DNA of 64,000 nucleotides, from contig NZ_JAPEMU010000001.1 of NCBI RefSeq assembly GCF_026342405.1, forward strand, positions 2,480,001 through 2,544,000. The letters run 5' to 3'. Origin of the DNA: Kitasatospora sp. NBC_00240. Lineage in GTDB: Bacteria; Actinomycetota; Actinomycetes; Streptomycetales; Streptomycetaceae. The notes under the pieces are model-generated. The model was given only the letters and a program-made list of their open reading frames with translations, was not told where the DNA came from and made no database searches. The position numbers and the translations under genes were made by a program. Below are positions 33,484 to 41,668 of the stretch, piece after piece; within the stretch, counting starts at the first letter, position 1, and each line of letters opens with the position of its first letter.

Positions 33484-33687
33484 ATGGCAAACGTCCACAG
33501 CAAGAAGCTCCGCGGCCTCCGACAGATCGACGACAACCTCTGGACCGACTTCGGCGCCGCAGCAACCGCCGCCGGCTCCGACCGGTCCGGCATCAGCAAG
33601 CAGTTCTACGAGTGGTTCGTCCGCCGCCCCGGAGCCCAGCTCCCGGAGAGGCCACCACCCCAGCCGGTCGAACCCGACGGCCCGTAG
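33484..33687 (+). CDS. Putative ribbon-helix-helix-like regulator
   Basis: 67 residues: a short strand-like N-terminus, then AAATAAGSDRSGISKQFYEWFVRRPGAQLPERP and a Pro-rich end. The pattern resembles small actinobacterial proteins with an Arc/MetJ-like fold, but no profile check was possible. No ribosome-binding site; the -10 placed 6 bases upstream suggests a leaderless mRNA. Position between the two operators indicates autoregulation and control of the leftward operon. Confidence 0.6.
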   Translation: MANVHSKKLRGLRQIDDNLWTDFGAAATAAGSDRSGISKQFYEWFVRRPGAQLPERPPPQPVEPDGP

Positions 33688-33691
33688 CCCG

Positions 33692-33715
33692 AGCCCCCGC
33701 CTAACAGCGGGGGCT
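33692..33715 (+). terminator. 9-bp GC hairpin after RHH-like gene
   Basis: AGCCCCCGC/GCGGGGGCT with loop CTAACA; no T-run. Confidence 0.6.
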
Positions 33716-33762
33716 GCCTGACGCCCGGGCTCATTGTCGGACCCCGGCGCTATGGTCGACGG

Positions 33763-34242
33763 ATGACCAACACCCTCCCGTACGACCGCACACTGGCAGC
33801 GCTCGCCTCCCTCGCCGACACCTCAGGTGTCCAGGTCGGCATCACCCTGACCACCGTTGGTGGAGTCATCACCGGCCGGCTCATCTCCAGCACCCGCTGG
33901 GCCGAGCTGAACATCGAGACGCTCAAGGCCACCGACAAGAACCACAACGCCATGGTCCTGTTCTACGAGACCTACCGTGACAAGTTCGCAGCCCAAACCG
34001 CCACGACCATCGCGGTTCAGGACAGCCTGCAGAACGTAGAGCTCCCCGACGACTACATGAATGCGATCGGCAACGTGAGCAGGCCGCTCTGCATCCACCT
34101 GGAAGGTGCGCGCTTCGTAGGTGGCGATGGGTCGCTTTCGAATAAGCAGGCGACGCCGTGGCGTGGCCGGCTGTCCGAGGTCGTCGGCTGGTCGCTTGGC
34201 GAACTCGTACTCAAGGGAGAGGCCGACTCCGCCCACGGGTGA
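33763..34242 (+). CDS. Hypothetical protein (leaderless)
   Basis: 159 residues. The N-terminal half (VQVGITLTTVGGVITGRLISSTRWAEL) is beta-rich and resembles gas-vesicle-neighbour or Sm-like barrel proteins of Streptomyces, though I cannot place it. -10 TATGGT lies 6 bases before the ATG and there is no ribosome-binding site. Confidence 0.6.
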   Translation: MTNTLPYDRTLAALASLADTSGVQVGITLTTVGGVITGRLISSTRWAELNIETLKATDKNHNAMVLFYETYRDKFAAQTATTIAVQDSLQNVELPDDYMNAIGNVSRPLCIHLEGARFVGGDGSLSNKQATPWRGRLSEVVGWSLGELVLKGEADSAHG

Positions 34243-34336
34243 CGTTTCGTTACGAAGCAGTCACAACGGGGGCGTGAGCAGGTCTGGGCTGGGAGCATCG
34301 GCGGCGTCCACGAACGACCAGCCCGAGGGGCTTTCC

Positions 34337-34702
34337 TTGTCCTACCCCAACTACCAGCCGCCTCCGCCTCAGCGTCAGGTTGTGAAGCGTGGTGCGAATC
34401 ATGGCCTGCACGTCACGTTGAGCGTCCTGACGTGCGGGTTGTGGGCGATCACTGGTTGGCCTATCGCTGCGGCGATGGGCCGGAAGACCGTGACGACCAC
34501 GAACGGCGGAATGCCACCGTATACGGCCCCGCAGCCCCCTCCCGGATACGCGGCGCCTCCCCCGGGCTACGGGCCGCCACAGCCCCCGTACGGGGCCGCA
34601 CCGGGCCCCTATCCGCCCCAAGGGCAGACCCCGCCGCAGGGCACCACGTGGGCCGGCAGCGGGCAGTGGCCCCAGCAGCCACCCGGACCGCCCCAGCAGT
34701 AG
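34337..34702 (+). CDS. Pro-rich single-pass membrane protein
   Basis: 121 residues: Pro/Gln N-terminus beginning MSYPNYQPPPP, a basic stretch then one membrane segment (HVTLSVLTCGLWAITGWPIAA), and a Pro/Gly/Tyr/Gln-rich tail. Similar proteins are common in Streptomyces. The TTG start is preceded by GAGGGG, itself part of an AGCCC-GAG-GGGCT hairpin, as for the Ro gene. Confidence 0.65.
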   Translation: MSYPNYQPPPPQRQVVKRGANHGLHVTLSVLTCGLWAITGWPIAAAMGRKTVTTTNGGMPPYTAPQPPPGYAAPPPGYGPPQPPYGAAPGPYPPQGQTPPQGTTWAGSGQWPQQPPGPPQQ

Positions 34703-34709
34703 ACACAGC

Positions 34710-34742
34710 TGCGCCCCGCCGCGAGCAGCACGGCGGGGCGCA
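34710..34742. terminator. Bidirectional 12-bp hairpin between convergent genes
   Basis: TGCGCCCCGCCG/CGGCGGGGCGCA with a 9-nt loop. Confidence 0.7.
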
Positions 34743-34752
34743 GTCACGTCCG

Positions 34753-34929
34753 TCACGGGCGAGCTGCCATCAACAGGACCACCTGCGTGAACACCTCCAC
34801 CATCTCCGAGTCCCGCTGCGGGCCGGCCGGCGCGGCCCTGCCGTCGGCGATCCGCTGCTCCATGAACTCGCTCGTGAACGACCCCGCCGCGGTCAGCATC
34901 TCGTCAGTCAGCCAGGTCGGCTCAGCCAT
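34753..34929 (-). CDS. Small hypothetical protein
   Basis: 58 residues (begins MAEPTWLTDEMLTAAGSF). AAGGAGA lies 5 nt before the ATG, and length and codon use look genuine. It is the last gene of the second leftward cluster. Unknown function. Confidence 0.55.
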   Translation of the reverse strand: MAEPTWLTDEMLTAAGSFTSEFMEQRIADGRAAPAGPQRDSEMVEVFTQVVLLMAARP

Positions 34930-34983
34930 CAGGGTCTCCTTCGTGCGGTCGGGCGGGCATGGAGTGTCCCACCAGGGCGGTCG

Positions 34984-35199
34984 TCAGTCGAGCGTGACGT
35001 CGTTGGCGGCGAACGCGGCGACGATCGCCGGGTCATGCCGGAAGTCCTCCAGGGACTCGTCCTCGGTGTCCCAGTCCTCGTTCTGCAGCTGGCTGATCAG
35101 CTTGCCGAGGACGCGGGTCTTGAGTTCGTCGCTGGCGCCTGCGTCGATGAGGGCCTGCGCGACGGGGTCGAAGATGCGGGAGGCGGATGCCCAGCCCAT
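34984..35199 (-). CDS. Small helical hypothetical protein
   Basis: 71 acidic residues, helical (DPVAQALIDAGASDELKTRVLGKLISQ). AAGGAGA precedes the ATG. No family recognised. Confidence 0.55.
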   Translation of the reverse strand: MGWASASRIFDPVAQALIDAGASDELKTRVLGKLISQLQNEDWDTEDESLEDFRHDPAIVAAFAANDVTLD

Positions 35200-35222
35200 G
35201 AGGGTCTCCTTCGGTCGGGACG

Positions 35223-35423
35223 TTACGCGGACTCGGTGTGCAGCTGCAGCTCACGGCTGTGGCACAGCAGTGGGCCGATCATCCAACTGACTCGGTGGAC
35301 GGTCCACCGGCCGCCGGTGAGCGGGCCGGGCGGGACCTCGTCCACGATCCGGCCGGTCAGGCCAGCCGCGCGCGGGTCGTCCTCACAGGACTTGATGAGG
35401 ACCTTGTCGCCAGCGTGGAACAT
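35223..35423 (-). CDS. KOW-like small protein
   Basis: 66 residues; FHAGDKVLIKSCEDDPRAAGLTGRIVDEV has the beta-turn pattern of KOW/SH3 barrels. A similar barrel is at 45598. Unknown role. Confidence 0.5.
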   Translation of the reverse strand: MFHAGDKVLIKSCEDDPRAAGLTGRIVDEVPPGPLTGGRWTVHRVSWMIGPLLCHSRELQLHTESA

Positions 35424-35426
35424 CGG

Positions 35427-35684
35427 TCAGCCCTCCATGCCCGCTGCGGCCGGCATCAGGTAGAGCCGCTCCAGTGGGTCGACGTGCCAGAACTTGATGT
35501 GGGCCAGGGCCTCGCGCAGCGCTTCGGCCTGGGTGGCGAGGTTCGGCATGGCCGAGCTGTCGGCCCCGAGGCGACTGTGGGGCGCGCAGTGGCACTCGTA
35601 GGCCCAGCGGCCGGGCACACGCCGGTAGATGCGGGGCCGGCCGGGCGCCAGTGGGTAACGGGTGGGCTGAGAGGCGGGGCCCAT
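35427..35684 (-). CDS. Small hypothetical protein
   Basis: 85 residues; ATG overlaps the preceding stop (TGATG). Contains YECHCAPHS and a helical C-terminus. Unknown. Confidence 0.5.
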   Translation of the reverse strand: MGPASQPTRYPLAPGRPRIYRRVPGRWAYECHCAPHSRLGADSSAMPNLATQAEALREALAHIKFWHVDPLERLYLMPAAAGMEG

Positions 35685-36088
35685 CAGAACCGCCACCAGC
35701 CGTCGTAGCCTGCGGGGATGGTCGGGTAGGCGTCGAGCATCGGCCGCAACACGGCCAGGTGCCGGGCCATCACCTCCGGCTCCTGCGCGCCCCAGTACCG
35801 CTCCCCGTCCCACCGGCCGTAGCAGTCACCGCCGTACCGACTGTCCAGGTCAGCGGCGAGGATCGCCTGCACGTCGGTGACGTCGACCTGGTCGGTCATG
35901 TGGTGGCGCCACAGGCCGAGCGTGCCGATGCAGGCCCGGGTCGTGCCGTCCTTGCGACGGAACCAAACGGCGTCGGCGTGGCCGGAGAGGTACCAGCGGT
36001 CACCCTGCGGGCTCTGTTCGGCGGTGATGGTGGCGAGGTCGAGAGCGAACGGTTTCTGGGAGATCAGGAACTTCGGGGAGCGGATCAC
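35684..36088 (-). CDS. Hypothetical protein
   Basis: 134 residues, Trp/Tyr/Gly-rich, no domain recognised. Overlaps the next gene at TGATG. Confidence 0.55.
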   Translation of the reverse strand: MIRSPKFLISQKPFALDLATITAEQSPQGDRWYLSGHADAVWFRRKDGTTRACIGTLGLWRHHMTDQVDVTDVQAILAADLDSRYGGDCYGRWDGERYWGAQEPEVMARHLAVLRPMLDAYPTIPAGYDGWWRF

Positions 36089-36092
36089 GGGG

Positions 36093-36350
36093 TCAGCCCT
36101 CCTTGGCGGCGGTGGGATCTTCGGCCATCTCGAATCGGATCTGCTGGAGCATGGCGGCGGCTCGGTCTCGACGATCGGCCCGAGTCACCGCGGCGTCAGC
36201 GGCGAGCGACTTGTTCTCCTCGCGGAGGCGGGTGACCTCGGCGAGGAGCCGGCCGACGTCGGTGGTGGCGCGCCAGTCCGGGTGGGTGGTGCGTTCGTGG
36301 CGGGCACGGATCTCCGTAAGCTGCTCGTCGGTGAGCGGGATGGTGGTCAT
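36093..36350 (-). CDS. Small helical hypothetical protein
   Basis: 85 residues; TDEQLTEIRARHERTTHPDWRATTDVGRLLAEVTRLRE matches the N-terminal pattern of many actinophage ea10-like small proteins, and shares LLAEVTRLR with the rightward gene at 20712. Unknown function. Confidence 0.55.
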   Translation of the reverse strand: MTTIPLTDEQLTEIRARHERTTHPDWRATTDVGRLLAEVTRLREENKSLAADAAVTRADRRDRAAAMLQQIRFEMAEDPTAAKEG

Positions 36351-36353
36351 CGG

Positions 36354-36623
36354 TCAGCCCTCCTTCGTGCCGTCGCGGTGGACGCTGACGCGGACGGTGG
36401 TGGCCCAGCCGGCGACGGTGACGCGGCTGAGGCCGTCCTGGATCGCCTCACCCATGAGGCCGGGGACCAGCGCCATGGCATCGCTGCCGATGTGCGGGTG
36501 GTCGGCGCCGAGGGCTGCGAGCGAGAGGTGAAGCTCGACGGCGGCGTTGGCGAGCTTGCGAAGTGCGGCCTGCACCTTGGCGTCGGCTCTCACTTCGGCG
36601 GCCAGGTCGATGGGATCAGTCAT
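36354..36623 (-). CDS. Small hypothetical protein
   Basis: 89 residues, N-terminal helix (VQAALRKLANAAVELHLSLAAL) and beta-rich end. RBS AGGAGG context upstream. Unknown. Confidence 0.55.
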   Translation of the reverse strand: MTDPIDLAAEVRADAKVQAALRKLANAAVELHLSLAALGADHPHIGSDAMALVPGLMGEAIQDGLSRVTVAGWATTVRVSVHRDGTKEG

Positions 36624-36626
36624 CGG

Positions 36627-37178
36627 TCAGTCCTCCTGGGTGGTGCGGGCGGCGAGGAGCAGGTCCGCAGCGGCATCCACGCCATCCGACTGGTGCTGCG
36701 GCACGCTGGCGTACCAGAGCAGCTCTGCGGCCTCGGTGAGCACCTGGTCCCGGTGGGCGTTCAGCTGGGCCTGCATCGCGGCGGCGGCGACGATGGCCAG
36801 GGCGGGGACGCTGCCGTACACGGACGCGATCTCGTCAGTGTCGTGGTGGTAGGACTGGACCTGGATGGGGTGCTTCTCGACGCAGTCGTGCTCTTCCAGG
36901 TCGCAGTTCCCGTCGCAGGAGAACGCTGCGTCGCGGAGGGCCTGAGCGATGACCTCGGCCCGAGTCTCGGGCACCTGGCCTACCTGCTCCGCCGGCGCCT
37001 CCGCGTCGGGATAGCCGAGGGCGACAAGGGCGGCGTTGACGGCCCGCCAGATGACCGCGTTGCGTTCGACGACGCTCAGGCGCGGGGTGTCGCGGGGCAG
37101 GGTGCGGATGTAGGCGAAGACGGCGTCCCAGGCCGGCTGGCGGGGGTCTGCGGTGGGGGCGGGGGTCTGGTCGGGCAT
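36627..37178 (-). CDS. Hypothetical protein with Cys motif
   Basis: 183 residues; AFSCDGNCDLEEHDCVEKHP may bind metal, and the C-terminus VDAAADLLLAARTTQ resembles the end of the rightward 21110 protein. Overlaps the previous gene by one base. Confidence 0.55.
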   Translation of the reverse strand: MPDQTPAPTADPRQPAWDAVFAYIRTLPRDTPRLSVVERNAVIWRAVNAALVALGYPDAEAPAEQVGQVPETRAEVIAQALRDAAFSCDGNCDLEEHDCVEKHPIQVQSYHHDTDEIASVYGSVPALAIVAAAAMQAQLNAHRDQVLTEAAELLWYASVPQHQSDGVDAAADLLLAARTTQED

Positions 37179-37636
37179 CAGGACTCCTCCGTCCACGGGG
37201 TCTGGGTCACACGGCGGGACACGAACACAAGCCGCTGCGCCTCGGAGCCGACTTCGAGCGTGTGGAACTGCCCAAGGGCGCGTTCCCGGTCGGGGCCGAG
37301 GAAGCCCATGAAGTAGCTGGCTCCGTCGTCGTGCTCGACCAGGTAGCCGTACTCGGTGGACTCCTCCGCCTGCCGGCGCGGCTTGACGGTCTCGGTGATG
37401 GCCTGTGGCCGGAGCTTGGCAAGCTCGGCGCGGAGCTTGTCGATCTCGCGGCCGCGGGCGGCGTTCTGCGCCCACAGGTCCTGCACGGCGACCATCGCAG
37501 TGACGCCCGTGAAGGCGAGGTTCTGCTCGACGCCGGTGATGGTGGGGTGGTCGGGGGTGTAGTCGTCGGCGATGAGCTGCTCGTGCGGCGGGTACAGGAC
37601 GACGGCGTCGGCGGGCCGGTCGGGGGTGAGGGTCAT
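37178..37636 (-). CDS. Coiled-coil hypothetical protein
   Basis: 152 residues; AARGREIDKLRAELAKLRPQ is a short coiled coil. ATG chosen for AGGAGGAA 7 nt upstream rather than one 27 bases earlier. Followed on its upstream side by a noncoding interval with a terminator. Confidence 0.55.
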   Translation of the reverse strand: MTLTPDRPADAVVLYPPHEQLIADDYTPDHPTITGVEQNLAFTGVTAMVAVQDLWAQNAARGREIDKLRAELAKLRPQAITETVKPRRQAEESTEYGYLVEHDDGASYFMGFLGPDRERALGQFHTLEVGSEAQRLVFVSRRVTQTPWTEES

Positions 37637-37742
37637 GGGAGATTCCTCCTGGTTCGTGGTCAATTGTCTCGTGGTTTTGGGCGTGCGGGTAGCCCTGTGA
37701 CGTGGCGGGATGCGCTCAACTCGGTGGCGAGGAGCAGCAGAT

Positions 37743-37773
37743 GGGGCCGGCCGGCAGCCTCACGGCCGGCCCC
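37743..37773 (-). terminator. 11-bp GC hairpin
   Basis: GGGGCCGGCCG/CGGCCGGCCCC around a 9-nt loop, just after the 37780 gene in its direction of transcription. Confidence 0.6.
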
Positions 37774-37779
37774 GGGTAG

Positions 37780-38604
37780 TCAGACCGCGATGAACAGCTG
37801 CGGCAGCTCGCCCAGGCGTCGACGCGCCTCACGGTGACGCTCACGCCGCTCCGCCTCAGCCTTGGCTGCAGCAGTCAATGCTGCTCCGAGTTCCTGATAT
37901 GTCAGGCCCCAGCTGTCGACCCGAGCATCCAGGGCTGCGGCGGCTTCCGCCAGGTCGGCCTCAGCTTTCTCCACGGCTGTGGTTCCTCGCGCCAGTTCAC
38001 GTTGACGCCCCTCTGCAGTTTGGAGAAGGCGAAGAGGCTCCGAGGCCGCGGCCTGCAACCCCTCCAAGTCCTTGCGACTCCGTTCCGCCCGGCTCATCTT
38101 GGCGGCAGCATCCATCGCAAAGTCCGAGGCAAAAGCCTTCACCGAGAACCCGAAGGGCTTGCCGAGGACGAGCTCATCGCGGAAGGTGCTTGACCACTCG
38201 TCGCGCGGTACGAGCGGCGCGCCGTCGAGCCTCCCGCGAAGCCACTCGCGGACCCGGCCGTCGAGAAGCTGGTCGGCTGCCTCTGACAGGAACTCGGCGG
38301 GGACCCTGCGGCGATTCTCCTCCGGGTCGAATTCCGGGGTGCCGTAGACCTTTGAGCGGAGGAGCTCAGTACCCTGCTGCCACACGTAGTGCCTGTGCTC
38401 GCGGTCGCTCTCGCACTTCTCCGGGTGGTAGTTGACGTACCCCCACGGCTCGCCCGCCAGCTCGCCGGCCTTGGTGATCAGTCTCTCTTCGCGGAGCTGG
38501 CGGAACACGGCGAGGGTGACCTGCTTGCCGCTGATGGTCAGGGTCTTCACCTCCACTGCGGCGGTGGTCACGGTGGCGTTGAAGACCGTCAATTGCTTGG
38601 CCAT
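37780..38604 (-). CDS. Hypothetical protein with C-terminal coiled coil
   Basis: 274 residues: a beta-rich N-terminal part (FNATVTTAAVEVKTLTISGKQVTLAVFRQL), a middle with HRHYVWQQGTELL, and a coiled-coil C-terminus (residues 190-265, Glu/Ala/Arg-rich). No family recognised. ATG overlaps the preceding stop (TGATG). Last gene of the DnaB operon. Confidence 0.6.
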   Translation of the reverse strand: MAKQLTVFNATVTTAAVEVKTLTISGKQVTLAVFRQLREERLITKAGELAGEPWGYVNYHPEKCESDREHRHYVWQQGTELLRSKVYGTPEFDPEENRRRVPAEFLSEAADQLLDGRVREWLRGRLDGAPLVPRDEWSSTFRDELVLGKPFGFSVKAFASDFAMDAAAKMSRAERSRKDLEGLQAAASEPLRLLQTAEGRQRELARGTTAVEKAEADLAEAAAALDARVDSWGLTYQELGAALTAAAKAEAERRERHREARRRLGELPQLFIAV

Positions 38605-38879
38605 CAGCTGCTCCTTGGTGCAGGTAGGTGAGAGGGTGGATTGTGGCAGGTGCAGTCGTCGGCGTCGGGTCCGTACTTGGGACAGCCAGGCTTGTGCAGG
38701 TGCCTGGGCCAGGCACCGACCGGCAGGCCGTCCGGCCGGGACTTCGGCGCGGCTGCGGCTGGGATGGCATCGCCCTGCGCCGGCCTACCCATCCGGCCCC
38801 GGATGAACGCCCGCAGATCCCCCTCGGCGCGCATCTGGTGAATGTCCTCAGAGTCGAAGTCGTCCACCACCGGGATCAC
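38604..38879 (-). CDS. Small hypothetical protein
   Basis: 91 residues; acidic start, then HLHKPGCPKYGPDADDCTCHNP, a possible metal site. GTG overlaps the dnaB stop. Confidence 0.5.
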   Translation of the reverse strand: MIPVVDDFDSEDIHQMRAEGDLRAFIRGRMGRPAQGDAIPAAAAPKSRPDGLPVGAWPRHLHKPGCPKYGPDADDCTCHNPPSHLPAPRSS

Positions 38880-40267
38880 TCGTCCCGTGCGAGGTCGACG
38901 AAACGGCTGTAGTGGAGCTGCGCCCCGAGAGTGATCGTCGCCGTCGGCCCGTTGCGGTGCTTGCCGACAATCAGGTCCGCCTCGCCGGCCCGCGGCGACT
39001 CCTTGTCGTACGCGTCCTCACGGTGCAGCAGGATCACCATGTCAGCGTCCTGCTCAATGCTGCCGGACTCCCGCAGGTCCGACACGACCGGGATCTTGTC
39101 CTGCCGCTGCTCCGGCCCGCGGTTCAACTGCGACAAGGCGATCACCGGCACGCCCAGCTCCTTCGCCAGAGACTTCAGGCCGCGGGAAATGTCCGACACC
39201 TCCAACTGCCGGTTCTCCGCCTTCGACCCGCCGGAGTTCATCAACTGCAGGTAGTCAACGACGACCAGGCCCAGCTTGTGCTTCTGCGCGAGGCGGCGGG
39301 ACTTGGTGCGGATGTCCATGCCCGTCAGGTTCGACGACGTGTCGATGAACAGCGGTGCCGCGGTGATGTCGGGCATGCGGCGGGCCACGGCGGTCCAGTC
39401 GTCGTCGGTCATGTTGCCGTGCCGCAGGTGGTGCAGGGCGACGCGGGCCTCGGCGGACAGCAGGCGGTCGTGGATCTCGTTGCGGTCCATCTCCAGGCTG
39501 AAGATGACGGTCGCGATGCCGTGCTTGACCGCGGCGGAGCGGGCCATGTCCAGGGCGAGGGTCGACTTGCCCATGGCGGGCCGGGCCGCGATGACGATCA
39601 TCTGGCCGGGGCGCAGCCCGCCGGTGAGGGCATCCAGGTCGGCGAAGCCCGTGGGGACGCCGATGAGCTTGCCCTGGTTGTCCTTGCGGGCCTCGACGAT
39701 GTCGAGGTAGTCGCTCATGGTGTCGGCGACGAGGAGCATGTCCTCCTCGACGCGTTCGTCGGCGACGGTGAACAGCTCGGACTGGGCGGCGTCGACGATC
39801 TCCGCGACGTCGCCTTCGCCGGCCGCGCCCATGGCGGCGATCCGCTGGCCGGCCTCGACGAGGCGCCGCAGGACGGCCTGGTCGTGGACCTCGGCGGCGT
39901 AGTAGGCCGGGGTGCCGAGGCCCGTGGCGGTTTCGACGCAGGTGTGGATGTAGTGGGGGCCGCCGGCGCGGGCGAGGTCTCCGGTGCGGGTGAGTTCGGC
40001 AGTGACGGCAATCGCGGTGGTGGGCTCGCCGCGGGTGAAGAGCCTCACGATCGCGTTGTGGATCGCCTCGTGGGCGGGCCGGTAGTAGTCGCGGGCGGTG
40101 AGGGCGCCGCAGACGTCACCGACGCTGTCGCGGTCGAACATCATGCCGCCGAGGACGGCCTGTTCGGCGAGGAGGTCGTGGCGGGGGCTGCCCGCGAGGC
40201 CGGCCTGGTCGTCGTCGTGCGGGCTGGGCTCGTCCTCGGGGTTCTCGACGAGGTACATGCTGCTCAC
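38876..40267 (-). CDS. dnaB: Replicative DNA helicase DnaB
   Basis: 463 residues, full bacterial DnaB length. N-terminal DnaB domain (LLAEQAVLGGMMFD ... YYRPAHEAIHNAI) and RecA-like ATPase with Walker A RPAMGKSTLALDMA, Walker B LVVVDYLQLM and motif DLRESGSIEQDAD; no intein. Unwinds DNA at the phage fork, presumably loaded by the DnaC-like protein at 16216. GTG start preferred over the ATG three codons later because GGAGC lies 6 nt before it. Confidence 0.95.
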   Translation of the reverse strand: MSSMYLVENPEDEPSPHDDDQAGLAGSPRHDLLAEQAVLGGMMFDRDSVGDVCGALTARDYYRPAHEAIHNAIVRLFTRGEPTTAIAVTAELTRTGDLARAGGPHYIHTCVETATGLGTPAYYAAEVHDQAVLRRLVEAGQRIAAMGAAGEGDVAEIVDAAQSELFTVADERVEEDMLLVADTMSDYLDIVEARKDNQGKLIGVPTGFADLDALTGGLRPGQMIVIAARPAMGKSTLALDMARSAAVKHGIATVIFSLEMDRNEIHDRLLSAEARVALHHLRHGNMTDDDWTAVARRMPDITAAPLFIDTSSNLTGMDIRTKSRRLAQKHKLGLVVVDYLQLMNSGGSKAENRQLEVSDISRGLKSLAKELGVPVIALSQLNRGPEQRQDKIPVVSDLRESGSIEQDADMVILLHREDAYDKESPRAGEADLIVGKHRNGPTATITLGAQLHYSRFVDLARDE

Positions 40268-40282
40268 TGGTGCTCCGGTGGG

Positions 40283-41167
40283 TCAGGCTGCGGCGTGCAG
40301 CGCGTCGGGGTGGCAGGTGGGGCAGGGCTGGCCGTGTCGGGTGCGCCAGCGGGCGTTGCGGGCGGCGTGCGGGTTGCTGTCGAGGCAGGGCCGGCAGACC
40401 GGCGGGAGGGTGCTGCGGGCGCCGTGGACGGTGGCGTAGGGCAGGAGGTTGGGGATGCGGCGTTTGGCGAGGACTTCAGCCGGGTTGGTGATGCCGCCGG
40501 GGTTGGTGCAGATCGCTGCGGCAAGTTTGTCGTCGATGGGCCAGCCGAGTCGGTCCGCGGTTGCGGCGAGTTGGGGGGCGAGGCGTTCGGCGTCGACGGG
40601 GCCGAGGGTCCAGGGGGCGGGGAGCCGACTGAGGAGGAGTCGGGCGCGGTTGGTGCTGTTGCTCGAATCCTCCTCCTCCGGGGTGACGGCCGGAAGCTGC
40701 TTGGTCGACCGCTGCCGAGGGAGGCGGGAGGAGGAGGTCTTCTTCGTCTTCTTAAAAACGTCTTCTTCCTGGACAACAGGCTGACCACCCTGGTCAGCCG
40801 GCTGACCACCTGAGTACAGCCCGCTGACCACCTGGTCAGCATTCTGACCACCCGAAACCTGGACATTAGGGACGGGGAAGGGCTCGTTGAACGCGATCTC
40901 GTACGTGTTCGTCGTCTGACCCGCCGCGCCGGACGTCGCGATGCGCACCGCGCCGGCACCGGTCAGCTCCTTCACGTACGCGATGACGCTGCCCCGGCTC
41001 ACCTTGAGCTCTTTGGCGAGCGTGGCGTAGCTCGGCACGACACGGTCGAAGTGCCCGTACTTGCCGTGCAGCCAGCCGTAGGTGGCGATGGCCTGCAGGG
41101 AGACACCGGCTTCGTAGAGCCACAGGGGGATGCGGCCGTACTTCGTCTCCGTGCTCCGTCCACGCAT
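40283..41167 (-). CDS. Winged-helix replication-initiation-like protein
   Basis: 294 residues: an HTH/wHTH at about 5-85 (GRIPLWLYEAGVSLQAIATYGWLHGKYG, SYATLAKELKVSRGSVIAYVKEL), a polar linker, then a C-terminal region ending with a zinc-like RPCLDSN ... CPTCHPD. This layout is common for phage proteins encoded before dnaB and probably recruits the helicase. GTG at 41179 is an alternative start. It lies 15 bases upstream of dnaB. Confidence 0.7.
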   Translation of the reverse strand: MRGRSTETKYGRIPLWLYEAGVSLQAIATYGWLHGKYGHFDRVVPSYATLAKELKVSRGSVIAYVKELTGAGAVRIATSGAAGQTTNTYEIAFNEPFPVPNVQVSGGQNADQVVSGLYSGGQPADQGGQPVVQEEDVFKKTKKTSSSRLPRQRSTKQLPAVTPEEEDSSNSTNRARLLLSRLPAPWTLGPVDAERLAPQLAATADRLGWPIDDKLAAAICTNPGGITNPAEVLAKRRIPNLLPYATVHGARSTLPPVCRPCLDSNPHAARNARWRTRHGQPCPTCHPDALHAAA

Positions 41168-41273
41168 GTTCTCGATCACGTGCGGTGGTCTCCAGTGCTG
41201 ATGCTGCGCTGCGCAGCGGTGAGAGGTGCGAGGGAGGGCCGCCCAGCTGGAGGGTCTGGGCGGCCCGGGGTGT

Positions 41274-41477
41274 TCAGCGGCGGAGGAGGCCACGCTTCGG
41301 CGAGTCCGGTACGGCCGGCGGCGTGCCCGTCACCGAGTGCGTGCCGGGCTGGCCGTCCTGGCCGGGCTGGTAGTGCGTCTGCACGTCCGAGTAGCCCAGT
41401 TCGGTGGCCTGCTGCGCCTTCTCGACGGTCCGGGACGCGGCGTTGTGGCTGCTGGCGCTGATGCGGAAGAGGCTCAC
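41274..41477 (-). CDS. Small hypothetical protein
   Basis: 67 residues, polar, GTG overlapping the preceding stop. No motif. Unknown. Confidence 0.45.
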   Translation of the reverse strand: MSLFRISASSHNAASRTVEKAQQATELGYSDVQTHYQPGQDGQPGTHSVTGTPPAVPDSPKRGLLRR

Positions 41478-41668
41478 AGCTCGCCGACCTTTCCGTTGGC
41501 CAGCACGCGGACGAGCTGGTGGTCGAGGAGGTGCGCGAAGGCGAGGTCGAGGCGGTGCCGGGCCTGCGCACGGAGGTGCAGCAGCTGGGCGACGGAGGGG
41601 AGGGCCGGCGGGCGGTACCGGCCGATCGCGGCGGCTTCCGTCGGTCGGGACACGGTGGAGGCGCTCAT
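41474..41668 (-). CDS. Small hypothetical protein
   Basis: 64 residues, helical; ATG overlapping the preceding stop. Unknown. Confidence 0.45.
   Translation of the reverse strand: MSASTVSRPTEAAAIGRYRPPALPSVAQLLHLRAQARHRLDLAFAHLLDHQLVRVLANGKVGEL

Noticed and set aside
38876-40267. Intein or insertion in DnaB
   Set aside because: Motifs are continuous and the length is normal.
38912-40813. 633-codon rightward frame opposite dnaB
   Set aside because: The complementary strand encodes a motif-complete DnaB; the rightward frame is Val/Gly/Ala-rich shadow.
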